Shown here: positions 42,784 to 52,377 of the stretch, piece after piece
Numbering within the stretch: the stretch's first letter is position 1
How the letters are laid out: every line of letters begins with the position of its first letter
NCBI GenBank assembly: GCA_965214955.1
Contig: CBDCCU010000004.1
Span: forward strand, 1 to 64,000
From: Aliikangiella sp965214955
GTDB lineage: Bacteria > Pseudomonadota > Gammaproteobacteria > Enterobacterales > Kangiellaceae
DNA: 64,000 nt
Reading direction: 5' to 3'
Notes under the pieces: generated by a model
Told to the model about the DNA's origin: nothing
The model's input: the letters and a program-made list of their open reading frames with translations, nothing else
Databases searched by the model: none
Made by a program: the position numbers and the translations under genes

Positions 42784-45015
42784 TTACTTTACAGCAGCAA
42801 ACTGCCCATACTGCCCTTCAATGTTAGCGCGCATGGCACCCATACGAATTTGAAACTCTTGTTTAATCATTTGATAATCTGATTGCTCTCTTATTTCATC
42901 AAATATTGGATCATGTTCTGCCCACCAAAATTCAACAAAACCTTCCTGAATAGACTGATTTAACAGCGCTAAAGAGCTCTCTTTATTGTTATTTAACATA
43001 GCCAATGAAGAATCGAAATAGCGTAACTGGTTATTAATGATCCCTTGTTTACGTATGTGGTTTAAACGACTGCTCGCTTCATTGATAAAGCTTTCGGATT
43101 TAAGCTTATTGCCCAACATTGCATAAGATTTAGCCATAAAAATATTTAAACGAATAGCGTGCTCACTCGATTTACCTTTTTCGCTATACTCCATATTTGC
43201 CAAAATACTAGAAAAATCTTCAATGGCATATTTCCATTTTTTGTTTTTCATTGCCCAAAGCCCACGCCAATAAAGTTCTGTATCGTCTTTAGTGTTTTCT
43301 TCAAAAGATTCTACCCATTTTGCAAAGCTAGTAAAATCTGCAGACGCTATCCATAAACTGGCTTGCAGCCAACGGTATTTATTATTTAAATGTTTTTTGT
43401 CTGCATTTAATAAGTTAATATTTGACTGTGCTTGAGCAAATTCACCCAATGGAATTAATAAGTTAGTAGACATTGCTAGCCAATCATTTTGGTTACCATT
43501 TAAGTCAACAATACGTTTGTACATGCTATAAGCTTGATCAAGCTGACCTACTTGCTGACTAACATTACCCGCAATATGGTAAGCCTGAGGATAGTTAGGG
43601 TTATTACGAACTACCGTATTAAATACATCCATTGCCCCTTTATAATCACCAAAGCCAATTAAGTCTTGCGCTCGATTAAACCCCACAACAGCCGCTTGAG
43701 GGTCAATTTCAAAAGCTTTGCGTCGTAAATCGGCACCGTCTTTAAACTCACCTTGTGATTGTAAAATACTGCCATACCACATATAGGCTTCGGCATTTGA
43801 TGGGTTTAAATTAATGGCTTTAACAAAATGATCTTTGGCAACTTCAAGCTTTTGCATCGCATCTTTAGGACTTTGTTTTCTTGCATACCCCGCTTCTTGC
43901 CAATGATATAACCCTTTAACTGCATGAGCGGCACCTAATTGCGGCTTAAGCGCTAAGGCTTTTTCTATGAGCGGCTTAGCTTTTTTACTTGCCTCATCAA
44001 ATTGTACAAAATTATAACTCACTTGAAGCAGAAAGGTTTCGGCAAGCATTGCCATGGCCTCGGCATATTTATTATCAATTTCAAGAGCTTCACTAAAATG
44101 TTCTATGGCATTAGCAAAATCTTGCTCACCACGATTTCTAAGATAGGTCATACCTTTAGAATATTCTGCAAAAGCATCAATGCTTTGCGTACCAATATCA
44201 GTGTCGGCAATTTCTTCTTGTTCACCTAGCAAACTCACTTTAAGCTCGTACATAACCGACTGAGCAATTTCATCTTGAACCTTAAATACATTACCCGTGT
44301 TTCTGTCCCACGTTTTTGAAAAAATATGGCGATTTTCATCAGCTTTGGTTAACTGAGCGGTAATACGAATAAGCTCTCCCGAGCGGCGAATACTGCCTTC
44401 TAATACATATTGAACACCCAGCTCACGAGCAATTTTTTTGATGTTAATATTGGTATTTTTATATTGAAATGACGAAGTTCTTGCCGCAACTCTCAGTTTA
44501 TTATTTTTAGCTAAAACATTAAGCAGCTCTTCTGATAACCCATCGGCAAAAAACTCATCATTAGTGGTGCTAGAAAAATTAGCAAAAGGTAACACCGCAA
44601 TGGTTTTTTGTGCTTGTTGAGGAGATAAAATGTGCTGTAGCTCTGTAGAGCTTTGCACCGAAGCTTTAACTGGAGCATTAGTGCTATTGTAATAAAGATA
44701 AGCCGCGCTGATCCCAAATGCGCCAATAACAACAATTTCTAATGCTCTAAAGGCTATACTTTCGGTTTCGGCTTCAAGATCTGGATTTTGTTTAAGCTGG
44801 CGAGCAATTTTTATATCAAGCATCCAACCAGATATTAACGCAACAGGAAAACCTGCAAACGCAACTAAAACCATGGAAGACATGATCCAATCATCTAAAC
44901 CTAATACGGGTAATAAAACATCAGCAATTTGAATAATACCCCAAGCAACAGCAGCATAAATTGTTGCTGCCCTGAATATTTTACGAGTTTTAACTTTTTC
45001 CCAAACACTCGACAT
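42784..45015 (-). CDS. Membrane-anchored FlgO-like domain / TPR protein
   Basis: 743 residues. Three predicted membrane helices lie within the first ~120 residues (AAVAWGIIQIADVLLPVLGL, then VLVAFAGFPVALISGW, then IVVIGAFGISAAYLYY). Residues ~135-265 resemble the FlgO/adenylate-cyclase-associated domain (IAVLPFANFSSTTNDEFFADGLSEEL, YVLEGSIRRSG). At least six TPR units follow (about 280-560). Related proteins often accompany signalling enzymes, but no catalytic domain is present. The role is probably a protein-interaction scaffold. Confidence 0.75.
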   Translation of the reverse strand: MSSVWEKVKTRKIFRAATIYAAVAWGIIQIADVLLPVLGLDDWIMSSMVLVAFAGFPVALISGWMLDIKIARQLKQNPDLEAETESIAFRALEIVVIGAFGISAAYLYYNSTNAPVKASVQSSTELQHILSPQQAQKTIAVLPFANFSSTTNDEFFADGLSEELLNVLAKNNKLRVAARTSSFQYKNTNINIKKIARELGVQYVLEGSIRRSGELIRITAQLTKADENRHIFSKTWDRNTGNVFKVQDEIAQSVMYELKVSLLGEQEEIADTDIGTQSIDAFAEYSKGMTYLRNRGEQDFANAIEHFSEALEIDNKYAEAMAMLAETFLLQVSYNFVQFDEASKKAKPLIEKALALKPQLGAAHAVKGLYHWQEAGYARKQSPKDAMQKLEVAKDHFVKAINLNPSNAEAYMWYGSILQSQGEFKDGADLRRKAFEIDPQAAVVGFNRAQDLIGFGDYKGAMDVFNTVVRNNPNYPQAYHIAGNVSQQVGQLDQAYSMYKRIVDLNGNQNDWLAMSTNLLIPLGEFAQAQSNINLLNADKKHLNNKYRWLQASLWIASADFTSFAKWVESFEENTKDDTELYWRGLWAMKNKKWKYAIEDFSSILANMEYSEKGKSSEHAIRLNIFMAKSYAMLGNKLKSESFINEASSRLNHIRKQGIINNQLRYFDSSLAMLNNNKESSLALLNQSIQEGFVEFWWAEHDPIFDEIREQSDYQMIKQEFQIRMGAMRANIEGQYGQFAAVK

Positions 45016-45177
45016 GATTAGTTTATTTTTTCCTCTAATGCTTTTATCAATTAACTACGAAAGTATTCTGTCTTTATATAATATACGATTAAAATACAAG
45101 TTCAATTGAATGCAGAATACTTTTCTAATAGCAGTCTTATTTTTATTTCAACTTACCGAAAAGCGCCAAACGGCTTG

Positions 45178-46059
45178 CTATTTCTTACGTTTGATCCCTA
45201 TATCGCCACTCACCGTAGACATTCTAATTGCAGCATTACCATTGCCACTTTTAAACTTTAAACTTTGAGATTGAATAAAGCTGGTTTTAGGTTTATCGCT
45301 AGTAACCTGATTTATAATATTCCCTCCTGGTGCAGTATCTACCTTAACGGTTGCATCAAGCTCCCCATTAACATAGTAGAAAGCTTCACCAGACACGCTA
45401 CTCATTTTAAGCTCGCCATCATCAGAAAGCTTACCACGCAAACTTAAGTCTCCTGATACATTACTGACGTTAGCAAACTCAATTTGGTTTGCATTTATTT
45501 CAATTTCTGCTGAAACACCACTCACTACAATTTTAGGACTAGAAACGACACCTTTTAAATCGCCACTCACAGTTGAAACCTCTAATGCCCCTTCTATTTG
45601 TGATAAATTAATATCACCGCTTACATTATTAATATAAGTGCGCTTTTTAATATCTTTTATTTCTAAATCGCCGCTTACAGAGTTAATCTCTATACCATTA
45701 TGAATCGTATTTACTTTTAAATCGGTGGCTACCCCCGAAAAAGAAACTTTAGATGCAACAGGTACTTTAATGACTAAGTTAGAACCATCTCTGCTTTTAA
45801 AGTTAGTATTTCTAGGTAACTTAACTTTAACAACGACAGTATCTTCTTGTTTTTCAAAAACAAAAGACTCAGCTAAATCATCAAGTGTTCCCTTAACGCT
45901 CACAACATTCTTATCCCACCCCAAAATTGAAATTTCGCCACGTGTGTTATGCACTTCAACAACTCCAGCGCTATCAACATTAATTGATTTATCTACCTTG
46001 TCACCAGCAAATGCAGTTAAACTTATGCTAAGTAAAAATAAAATGGTTAGCTGTTTCAT
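45178..46059 (-). CDS. DUF4097-like secreted beta-solenoid protein
   Basis: 293 residues with a signal peptide (MKQLTILFLLSISLTAFAG). The rest is repeating short strands with the recurring tetrapeptide VSGD (INSVSGDLEI, NNVSGDINL, STVSGDLKG, SNVSGDLSL, STVSGDIGI). This repeat is typical of DUF4097/adhesin-like solenoids. Its ATG overlaps the stop of the anti-sigma gene by four bases, so it belongs to the ECF sigma operon. Function unknown; probably a periplasmic envelope protein. Confidence 0.78.
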   Translation of the reverse strand: MKQLTILFLLSISLTAFAGDKVDKSINVDSAGVVEVHNTRGEISILGWDKNVVSVKGTLDDLAESFVFEKQEDTVVVKVKLPRNTNFKSRDGSNLVIKVPVASKVSFSGVATDLKVNTIHNGIEINSVSGDLEIKDIKKRTYINNVSGDINLSQIEGALEVSTVSGDLKGVVSSPKIVVSGVSAEIEINANQIEFANVSNVSGDLSLRGKLSDDGELKMSSVSGEAFYYVNGELDATVKVDTAPGGNIINQVTSDKPKTSFIQSQSLKFKSGNGNAAIRMSTVSGDIGIKRKK

Positions 46060-46640
46060 ATTCTTTCCTCACTAAATACGTTTTGGTTCAACTTTGCTAG
46101 TTGCGATAGAACCTCTAATTCTTGATGATAAGTTGCTTTTAATAATCTTGGATAATTGGGGTTATTCGGCTCAGCTTTAATAGCACTTTTTAGTGCCAAA
46201 GTAGCTTTTTTAAAAGCTTCTAATTGTTTCGCAATTTTCTGAGAGCTTTCTATGCTACTAAAAGAAGATGATTGATAACGAATTTGATTTAAGTAAGAGT
46301 TTTTTGCTAGTTGATATTCTCTTTCCATAAAATCAACTTGCCTTATTAATTTATCTTCAAAAGCCTCATTTAATGATTCAACTTTTGCCAACATAAACTC
46401 AGCTTGTTTGAACTGATTAAAACTCACAGACAAAACTCCCACGCTCATCAACAATGTGGCAGCCATTCCCCAAGCCATCCAACGGTTTGTTATATTGGTT
46501 TTCTTTTGTGAGCGCTCAGATAACTGTTGCTTAATTTCTGGCCATAGATCTTTACTGGGCTCACGCTCTGTTTCCAGTTGACTATAAGCGTTTTTTAAAG
46601 CTCGATGCGCCTCAATATCATTTTTTGTAATCTCACTCAT
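46056..46640 (-). CDS. Putative membrane anti-sigma factor
   Basis: About 194 residues from MSEITKNDIEAHRAL; a frame four codons longer exists. The N-terminal ~55 residues are cytoplasmic and helical. One membrane helix follows (WMAWGMAATLLMSVGVLSVSF), then a coiled-coil-like periplasmic part. It lies directly downstream of an ECF sigma gene, the usual place for its inhibitor. It has no Cys/His zinc motif, so it is not a ZAS-type anti-sigma. The call rests on layout and context. Confidence 0.65.
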   Translation of the reverse strand: MSEITKNDIEAHRALKNAYSQLETEREPSKDLWPEIKQQLSERSQKKTNITNRWMAWGMAATLLMSVGVLSVSFNQFKQAEFMLAKVESLNEAFEDKLIRQVDFMEREYQLAKNSYLNQIRYQSSSFSSIESSQKIAKQLEAFKKATLALKSAIKAEPNNPNYPRLLKATYHQELEVLSQLAKLNQNVFSEERI

Positions 46641-46661
46641 AAGAGTCTCCACAATCGATTA

Positions 46662-46755
46662 CTAACGATTAATCTCTAACTAGCTACTTTTAACTAGTAA
46701 CTTCTAACTACTAACTACTAACTACTAACTATTAACTAGCAACTAGTAACTTCTA
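46662..46755. repeat. Degenerate heptanucleotide repeat, TAACTAC-type
   Basis: Three perfect TAACTAC units (46705-46725) followed by TAACTAT, TAACTAG and further variants, filling the gap between the sigma and anti-sigma genes. It is a second heptamer tract with a different unit from the one at 35571. Confidence 0.9.
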
Positions 46756-46760
46756 ACAAT

Positions 46761-47321
46761 TTAAACTAATGCCGCTTTTAATAAGCTTCTTGCTCTAGAA
46801 AGCTGCGCCTTCGATGTACCTTCGGCAATGCTCATTAAGCTTGCAATTTCTTTATGCGAATAACCTTCAATATCGTGCAATACTAAAACGCTTCTTGCTG
46901 CTGGCGGTAATAGTTTTATCATTTTAGATAAGTCTATTAACTCACTACTAATGTTGGCTTTGCCGATAATTTCGCCATCAAGCTCGGCTTGATTTTGCCA
47001 CACTTTTTCACTTTTTAGGCGCAATTTATCAATAATTAATCGTGATGCAATTTGTCGAAGCCAAGTGTAGAACTGAGACTCTCCCCTAAAGGAGGATAGT
47101 GCTAACCAAGCTTTTATAAACGACTCTTGCACCATTTCTTCAGCCGCCGACGAATTACCCATCATACGCCAACAAAACATCAACAATCGTTTATGGGTTA
47201 GCTGAAAGAGCGCTTCAAAAGCATCAGTGTTACCCTGCTGAGCCTCAATAACAAACGCTTCGATTTCAGTTTGTGATCCATTATATTCTGGCAACTCATT
47301 TTCTCTATTATGATTAATCAC
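46761..47321 (-). CDS. ECF RNA polymerase sigma factor
   Basis: 186 residues. Sigma region 2 (AFEALFQLTHKRLLMFCWRMMGN, AEEMVQESFIKAW, FYTWLRQIASRLIIDKLR) and region 4 (LPPAARSVLVLHDIEGYSHKEIASLMSIAEGTSKAQLSRAR) are complete, and there is no region 3. It is first in an operon with a probable anti-sigma and a secreted solenoid protein, suggesting an envelope signal. Confidence 0.93.
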   Translation of the reverse strand: MINHNRENELPEYNGSQTEIEAFVIEAQQGNTDAFEALFQLTHKRLLMFCWRMMGNSSAAEEMVQESFIKAWLALSSFRGESQFYTWLRQIASRLIIDKLRLKSEKVWQNQAELDGEIIGKANISSELIDLSKMIKLLPPAARSVLVLHDIEGYSHKEIASLMSIAEGTSKAQLSRARSLLKAALV

Positions 47322-47374
47322 TAAAAATATAAACGACTTGAGTTTATTGTTACATAGCTAATTAGACGAAGAGA

Positions 47375-47423
47375 AAAACAAAAAGGTTTAAACGTCAAAA
47401 GAAATTTCAACATTTAAACCTTT
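47375..47423 (-). terminator. Terminator downstream of the DUF2333 gene
   Basis: AAAGGTTTAAA (47382-47392) pairs with TTTAAACCTTT (47413-47423). On the minus strand it is followed by TTGTTTTTC. Confidence 0.65.
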
Positions 47424-47467
47424 ATGTGTTGGTTAAACTCAGAGTTTTTTATCAGGCTATAATAAGA

Positions 47468-48529
47468 TTAACCATTGTTTAGCAGTTCGCGTAGATCAAT
47501 AATTCCAGCGTTGGCTCTACTGATATACGATGCCATAACTAATGAATGATTAGCGACTAGCCCAAAGCCACTTCCGTTAAGAATAAAAGGGCTCCAAACA
47601 GCCTCTTGAGATGATTCTAGTTCCCTAATAATTTGAGCCAAACTTGCTTTAGCATTCTTTTTTTCAAGCACTGGCGCAAAATCAATTTCTATAGCCTTAA
47701 GCAAATGAATTAACGCCCAACATGAGCCGCGAGCTTCATAAAAAGTATTATCAATATCAAGCCAAGGTGTTTTAACCGCAACACGATTACTACTAGCGGT
47801 TGATTGTTGAGCAGCACTATCTCCAGAAAGATCAGTGTTTACTCTTTCTTCTCCTACAGATGCGCTCAATCTTTGTGATAAACCGCCTAGCCTTTTTTCA
47901 ACTAAACTTAACCACTCATTTAAGTTATCGGCACGAACATAAAATTGATTTTCGGGGCTATTAGATTCAGCAAGTTTTTGTCGATATTGAGCAAGTTTTT
48001 CAATACCCGATTGATACTTATTTTCAGCCGCTGGCCAAATCCATTGAGAATGGTCGTTGTTAAATAATGGCTCTGCATCTTTTAAATAAGCGTTTTCTAA
48101 CGATTGAGATTGTGAACGGCTCATATGATTTCTTAGTGCCGATGCCATATCTCGCACTTGAACTAATACACCAAACTCCCACGATGGAATATTATCGAGC
48201 ATAACCGAAGGCGGCAGCACATCATTACTTAAATATCCGCCCGGTTTACTGAGCAATGTTTGTGCAACTTTTTCGGTTGCCGCAACCGTGGTGTAACCTA
48301 CAATAAAGTTTTTATCTTGACCACTAGAAACATAAGCCTCTTCAAAATCTACGCTAAATGCTTCGGGCTCACTGCTCCAAAAAATACCCAGTAAATAGAG
48401 CGCAACAATAAAGAAGACAATGCTACTAATGATTAATTTTGAAAAACTCATTGTAGAGCGATCAACAGCAGAGTCTGTCGCTTGTGCATCACTATTGTTT
48501 TGTTCTTTTTGCCAAAATTTCCAGTTCAT
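47468..48529 (-). CDS. DUF2333 family membrane protein
   Basis: 353 residues with one N-terminal membrane helix (about 33-50) and a large periplasmic part. FYVRADNLNEWLSLVEKRLGGLSQRL and DNTFYEARGSCWALIHLLKAIEIDF match the DUF2333 family, which has no known function. It overlaps nothing and starts just after the PCu(A)C gene, so the two may be co-transcribed. Confidence 0.82.
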   Translation of the reverse strand: MNWKFWQKEQNNSDAQATDSAVDRSTMSFSKLIISSIVFFIVALYLLGIFWSSEPEAFSVDFEEAYVSSGQDKNFIVGYTTVAATEKVAQTLLSKPGGYLSNDVLPPSVMLDNIPSWEFGVLVQVRDMASALRNHMSRSQSQSLENAYLKDAEPLFNNDHSQWIWPAAENKYQSGIEKLAQYRQKLAESNSPENQFYVRADNLNEWLSLVEKRLGGLSQRLSASVGEERVNTDLSGDSAAQQSTASSNRVAVKTPWLDIDNTFYEARGSCWALIHLLKAIEIDFAPVLEKKNAKASLAQIIRELESSQEAVWSPFILNGSGFGLVANHSLVMASYISRANAGIIDLRELLNNG

Positions 48530-48531
48530 AA

Positions 48532-49008
48532 TTAATCTCTACCTTCTACAGCAACTTTAAGTGGTTTATGATCGTTAAAAATCAAAGTTAAACTAAAACC
48601 TTTAAGCAACTTTTGACTATTAATTCCCATTAGCATGATATGCAGTCCACCACGGCTAAATTCAATCTCTTGTTGAGCAGGAATAATGATTGTATTTTGA
48701 TGTAACATTTTTGCCACACCATCTTCCATTACGGTTTTATGGATCATGCTGTGGTTTGCAACAGGTGTTTCTACATCAACAAGGGTTATTGGCTTGTCGC
48801 TATTGTTTTTAATTGTTAAATAAACGGCTGCGGTTCTACTCACTGGGGTAATTACCGAAGTGCCTATATTGCTCACACTTAAAAACTGTTGTATCACTTG
48901 TTGTGCGTTTTGCTGAGCGACTTTAGGTTGTTTAGGATCGGCAAGCAATTTTATTGGAAAAGCTAAATTAATCGCAAAAAGCAAAAATACAAGAGAATAC
49001 CTTAACAT
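48532..49008 (-). CDS. PCu(A)C family periplasmic copper chaperone
   Basis: 158 residues with a signal peptide (MLRYSLVFLLFAINLAFPIKLLA). The copper-site pattern is present: NHSMIHKTVMEDGVAKM, then GGLHIMLMGI. This His/Met set binds Cu(I) and, in relatives, delivers it to cytochrome oxidase. It lies two bases upstream of the DUF2333 gene. A heptanucleotide repeat lies in its upstream region. Confidence 0.85.
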   Translation of the reverse strand: MLRYSLVFLLFAINLAFPIKLLADPKQPKVAQQNAQQVIQQFLSVSNIGTSVITPVSRTAAVYLTIKNNSDKPITLVDVETPVANHSMIHKTVMEDGVAKMLHQNTIIIPAQQEIEFSRGGLHIMLMGINSQKLLKGFSLTLIFNDHKPLKVAVEGRD

Positions 49009-49113
49009 TTAGTTATCCCGTTTTTAATGGTGTAAAGTTAAAGCTCAATTGTAGCAACTAATGACGTGAATAAAAGTAGCTAGTCATATTTTTGCGATTT
49101 AATATTCGCGATT

Positions 49114-49148
49114 TACTGTTTGCTGTTTGCTGTTTGCTGTTTGCTGTT
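49114..49148. repeat. Heptanucleotide microsatellite, TGCTGTT units
   Basis: Four perfect TGCTGTT units (49121-49148) preceded by TACTGTT, about 100 bases upstream of the copper-chaperone start. It is the third heptamer tract in the window. Confidence 0.95.
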
Positions 49149-49246
49149 TAATAACTAACTACAACCGTTCTCCTTCAAGATCTTATTTTAGGGTTCAGCC
49201 AAAAACCTTGAATAAGTCGATATTGAAAGAGAACAAATACATAACT

Positions 49247-49468
49247 TTAGTAAAACAGAGCTCCAGCCACCACATAAGCAATAAAGGTAGGTATTGTGAA
49301 GGTAAGCAAACACAACACTGCAACCACTCTTACCAAAGTCACATCCCAATTAAACTGTCTAGCAAGTCCTGAACATACTCCCATAATTTTACTACGAGCA
49401 GGTGGACGACTAGGATAGTAATCACGCTCACGATAATGACTGTAACGACTCATATTTTTTATCCTCAA
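49247..49468 (-). CDS. pspC: PspC-domain protein
   Basis: 73 residues. A basic N-terminus (RYSHYRERDYYPSRPPARSK) is followed by the PspC pattern IMGVCSGLARQFNWDVTLVRVVAVL and one membrane helix. It lies 23 bases after pspA, so it belongs to that operon. It is shorter than E. coli PspC, keeping only the core domain. Confidence 0.88.
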   Translation of the reverse strand: MRIKNMSRYSHYRERDYYPSRPPARSKIMGVCSGLARQFNWDVTLVRVVAVLCLLTFTIPTFIAYVVAGALFY

Positions 49469-49491
49469 TTAAAATGGTACAAAAAACTCAA

Positions 49492-50160
49492 TTAAGATGC
49501 TTTTTTAAGCACTTTTTTCTTTAATGCTTCAAGTTCTTGATCAAGCTTTTCATCTTGATCAAGCGCATCAATTTGTGCGCTTAAGGATACGTTTCTACCA
49601 AGATCCATAGCTTCTACCTCTGCCTCTAGCTCATCCATTCTTTTTTCAAATCGCTCAAAACGACCTAAAGCTTCGGTAATAGCCGAATCATCAACACGTT
49701 TTCTGGCTTGAATGGTTGAGCGAACCGTTTGATGGCGAGCAACAATGGTATCTCTTTTAGCAATAGCTTCATTTAATTTAGATTGCAATTTTGCTACATC
49801 TTGCTCTAATCGCATTAGGGCGGCTTCTAAGCTAGACAATTCCTTTGTTTGTGCAACAATTGTTTCTTCCACACGATGTTTTTCTTGAAGCGCCTGTTTA
49901 GCTAAATCATCTCGCTCTTTGCTTAAAGCTTTTTCAGCACGCTCTTGCCAGCTAGCTACTTCAGTTTCTAACTGCTTTAATTGGCGCTGCATTTCTTTTT
50001 TATCGGCGATGGTTTTCGCAGACTGAGTACGCACATCAAATAGTGTTGACTCCATTTCAGCAATAATCATACGAACTAATTTTTCAGGGTTTTCAGCTTT
50101 ATCTAGCATTGCCGAAACATTACTATTAACCACATCAGAAAAACGTTTAAAGACACTCAT
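49492..50160 (-). CDS. pspA: Phage shock protein A (PspA/IM30)
   Basis: 222 residues from MSVFKRFSDVVNSNVSAMLD, preceded by AGAGAGGAATGCC as ribosome site; a longer frame to 50205 is unlikely. It has the amphipathic N-terminal helix then a continuous coiled coil (ENPEKLVRMIIAEME and so on). PspA binds stressed inner membrane and forms scaffolds. pspC follows; no pspB or pspF is present nearby. Confidence 0.94.
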   Translation of the reverse strand: MSVFKRFSDVVNSNVSAMLDKAENPEKLVRMIIAEMESTLFDVRTQSAKTIADKKEMQRQLKQLETEVASWQERAEKALSKERDDLAKQALQEKHRVEETIVAQTKELSSLEAALMRLEQDVAKLQSKLNEAIAKRDTIVARHQTVRSTIQARKRVDDSAITEALGRFERFEKRMDELEAEVEAMDLGRNVSLSAQIDALDQDEKLDQELEALKKKVLKKAS

Positions 50161-50402
50161 GGCATTCCTCTCTTTTTGCAAACTAAAAATTAACTTTTTA
50201 ATCAAATTTCTTTGAAAGTTAAATCTATCAATTCACAGATCGTGCCAACCTCACAAAACAATGTGTAAGCAGTTGAAATACATAAGTTTTATTCGTTTAA
50301 ATTATTTTAAGACTAGCAAAGGTAATATTTTTAAGTTAAACCAACTTAAGGGATTTAACTAACAATTAGGCAAATTCACAAACAGTTAAAAACCACTAAA
50401 AA

Positions 50403-51368
50403 CTATTGCACAAACTGAAGCGCATCTATAATAACTTGACTATTCGCTCCTGCTTTATGGGCATTTTCACTGATATGCCTGCGCCATAACCGACCGCCAG
50501 GTTGCCCATGATAAAGCCCTAGCATATGACGAGATATATGCTGTAGCCGTGAACCATTGTTTAATGATTGCTCAATGTAAGGCAACATGCTTTCAACAAC
50601 AGATCTACGCGTTATCAAGGATTTTTCTTGGTTAAATAACTCACAATCAACTTCTGATAATATAAATGGATTATGGTAGGCCTCGCGACCAATCATTACA
50701 CTATCAACATATTGAAGGTGGTTTTTAGCCTCCGCAATGGTTTTTACCCCGCCATTTAAGGATACGTTCAGATGAGGAAATTCTTGTTTAATTTGATAAA
50801 CAAAAGGATAAATTAATGGCGGAATATCTCGGTTTTCTTTAGGACTTAACCCCTGTAAAAACGCTTTACGAGCATGAATAATAAAATCTTGGCAACCTGC
50901 GCTTGAAACTACCGAGACAAAATGGTGTAAAAACTCATAACTATCACAATTATCTATTCCAGTGCGATGTTTAATAGTCACGGGAATATTAACCACATTT
51001 TGCATTGCCAAATAACATTCTGCCACAAGCTCAGGCTCAGCCATTAAGCAAGCACCAAATTTACCTGACTGCACCCTATCAGATGGGCACCCTACATTTA
51101 AATTAATTTCATCATAGCCATAATCTGCACAAATTTTAGCGCACTCAGCTAAAGCTTTAGGATCGCTGCCACCAAGTTGCACAGCCACAGGATGCTCTTG
51201 TTCGTTAAAATGTAAATGGCGCTTGCTATCCCCTTGTAAAATAGCACCAGTGGTAATCATTTCGGTGTAAAGTAATGTCTGCTGGGTAATTTGTCTTAAC
51301 AAGTATCGAAAATGACGATCTGTCCATTCGAGCATGGGGGCAATGGATAATTTATGTGATGATAACAC
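50403..51368 (-). CDS. dusA: tRNA-dihydrouridine synthase A
   Basis: 321 residues. The N-terminus SIAPMLEWTDRHFRYLLRQI and LYTEMITTGAI matches DusA. The catalytic Cys is in NVGCPSDRVQSGKFGACLM, and the FMN-site motifs TIKHRTGID, LNGGVKT and MIGREAYHNP are present. It reduces U20/U20a in the tRNA D-loop. It is a single gene with its own promoter region. Confidence 0.95.
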   Translation of the reverse strand: MLSSHKLSIAPMLEWTDRHFRYLLRQITQQTLLYTEMITTGAILQGDSKRHLHFNEQEHPVAVQLGGSDPKALAECAKICADYGYDEINLNVGCPSDRVQSGKFGACLMAEPELVAECYLAMQNVVNIPVTIKHRTGIDNCDSYEFLHHFVSVVSSAGCQDFIIHARKAFLQGLSPKENRDIPPLIYPFVYQIKQEFPHLNVSLNGGVKTIAEAKNHLQYVDSVMIGREAYHNPFILSEVDCELFNQEKSLITRRSVVESMLPYIEQSLNNGSRLQHISRHMLGLYHGQPGGRLWRRHISENAHKAGANSQVIIDALQFVQ

Positions 51369-51796
51369 TTTGATAATACAGCCTTTTACTAACTTTGTAT
51401 TAATTAAAAATTAGTGTAATTTTAAATCTAATTATACAGTTTACAAGAAACAATGACCATTTTTATATTTTATATGATTTCACCCTATTACTTGTTGTTA
51501 AAATATAAAATCACACTCAAAATCAATGACATTTGTTAAATTTTTTATCAATTTAAAAATATTTATTACTTTAAATATCAAATAGTTAGATTTTAAATAA
51601 ATATTTTCTTAAGTTTTTTGTTAAGAAATTTTAAAACTTGCCGATACATCTTGTATCAACTCTTTATTAGACACAGTATTTGCTAATAAATGAGCGCCAA
51701 GGTGGTGAGAAGCAAGTAGTATAATTTGCTAATTGAACAGGGAGTTTTTTTATTGGTATTTAAATTGATGCCATTAATCATATGAGGAGCAAATTC
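51369..51796. other. Extremely AT-rich upstream region of the DUF3718 gene
   Basis: About 430 bases dominated by A/T runs, shared by divergent dusA and the DUF3718 gene. I see no clear promoter pair, repeat or RNA gene. Confidence 0.4.
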
Positions 51797-52222
51797 ATGA
51801 AAACTAAATCTTTAATCAAAAAAATCTCTAGTTCGGCAGCTGCCATGGCATTAGTATTCAGTGCAGCAAGCGTATCAACAGTTACTCAAGCCAACGATAT
51901 TGATCGTCTTGTAAGTAGCCTATGTGAAGCAGCTAAAGCCGATGATCGTAGCGGTATGCGTAAAAAGCTAAAAACAGCTCGTTTACGCCTAAGAAATATT
52001 TATTCAGATATTCACTGTGGCTCTCATGGTAGCTTACTTAGAGTAGCAACCAAGAATGGAGCGATGGAAGCAGCAACTTTTATTGCGGTGAAAATAGGCA
52101 AGTCGAACCTTGGTGCAGCTGAATCTGATGGCAAAACCATAATGCAATACACCCAAGAACTTGTTTCTGCGGGTGATTCTAGCAAGCAAGCATTTGTAGA
52201 CTTTTATGCTTCAAAGCTTTAA
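51797..52222 (+). CDS. DUF3718-like exported protein
   Basis: 141 residues from MKTKSLIKKISSSAAAMALV, chosen because GAGG lies 10 bases upstream; a start at 51782 would put the ribosome site inside the gene. A signal peptide ends near TVTQAND. The mature part has LVSSLCEAAKADDRSGMRKKLK and a second Cys in IHCGSHGSLLRVATKNGAMEAATFI. This two-Cys pattern resembles DUF3718, a periplasmic family of unknown role in marine gammaproteobacteria. A terminator follows. Confidence 0.75.
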   Translation: MKTKSLIKKISSSAAAMALVFSAASVSTVTQANDIDRLVSSLCEAAKADDRSGMRKKLKTARLRLRNIYSDIHCGSHGSLLRVATKNGAMEAATFIAVKIGKSNLGAAESDGKTIMQYTQELVSAGDSSKQAFVDFYASKL

Positions 52223-52277
52223 TTCTAATCCTATTAAAAGATTGTTATCGATGAGTTAGCTCCTCTCGAAGCATATG

Positions 52278-52303
52278 GAGCGGCTAAGGCCGCTCTATTT
52301 TTT
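52278..52303 (+). terminator. Terminator of the DUF3718 gene
   Basis: GAGCGGC pairs with GCCGCTC around TAAG, followed by TATTTTTT. Confidence 0.88.
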
Positions 52304-52377
52304 CTTCTAGAAGACTAAGCTCATCGGATCTTAACAGCTTTTCATTTACTCATTTAACGCTTAATTTCTAACCCTTT

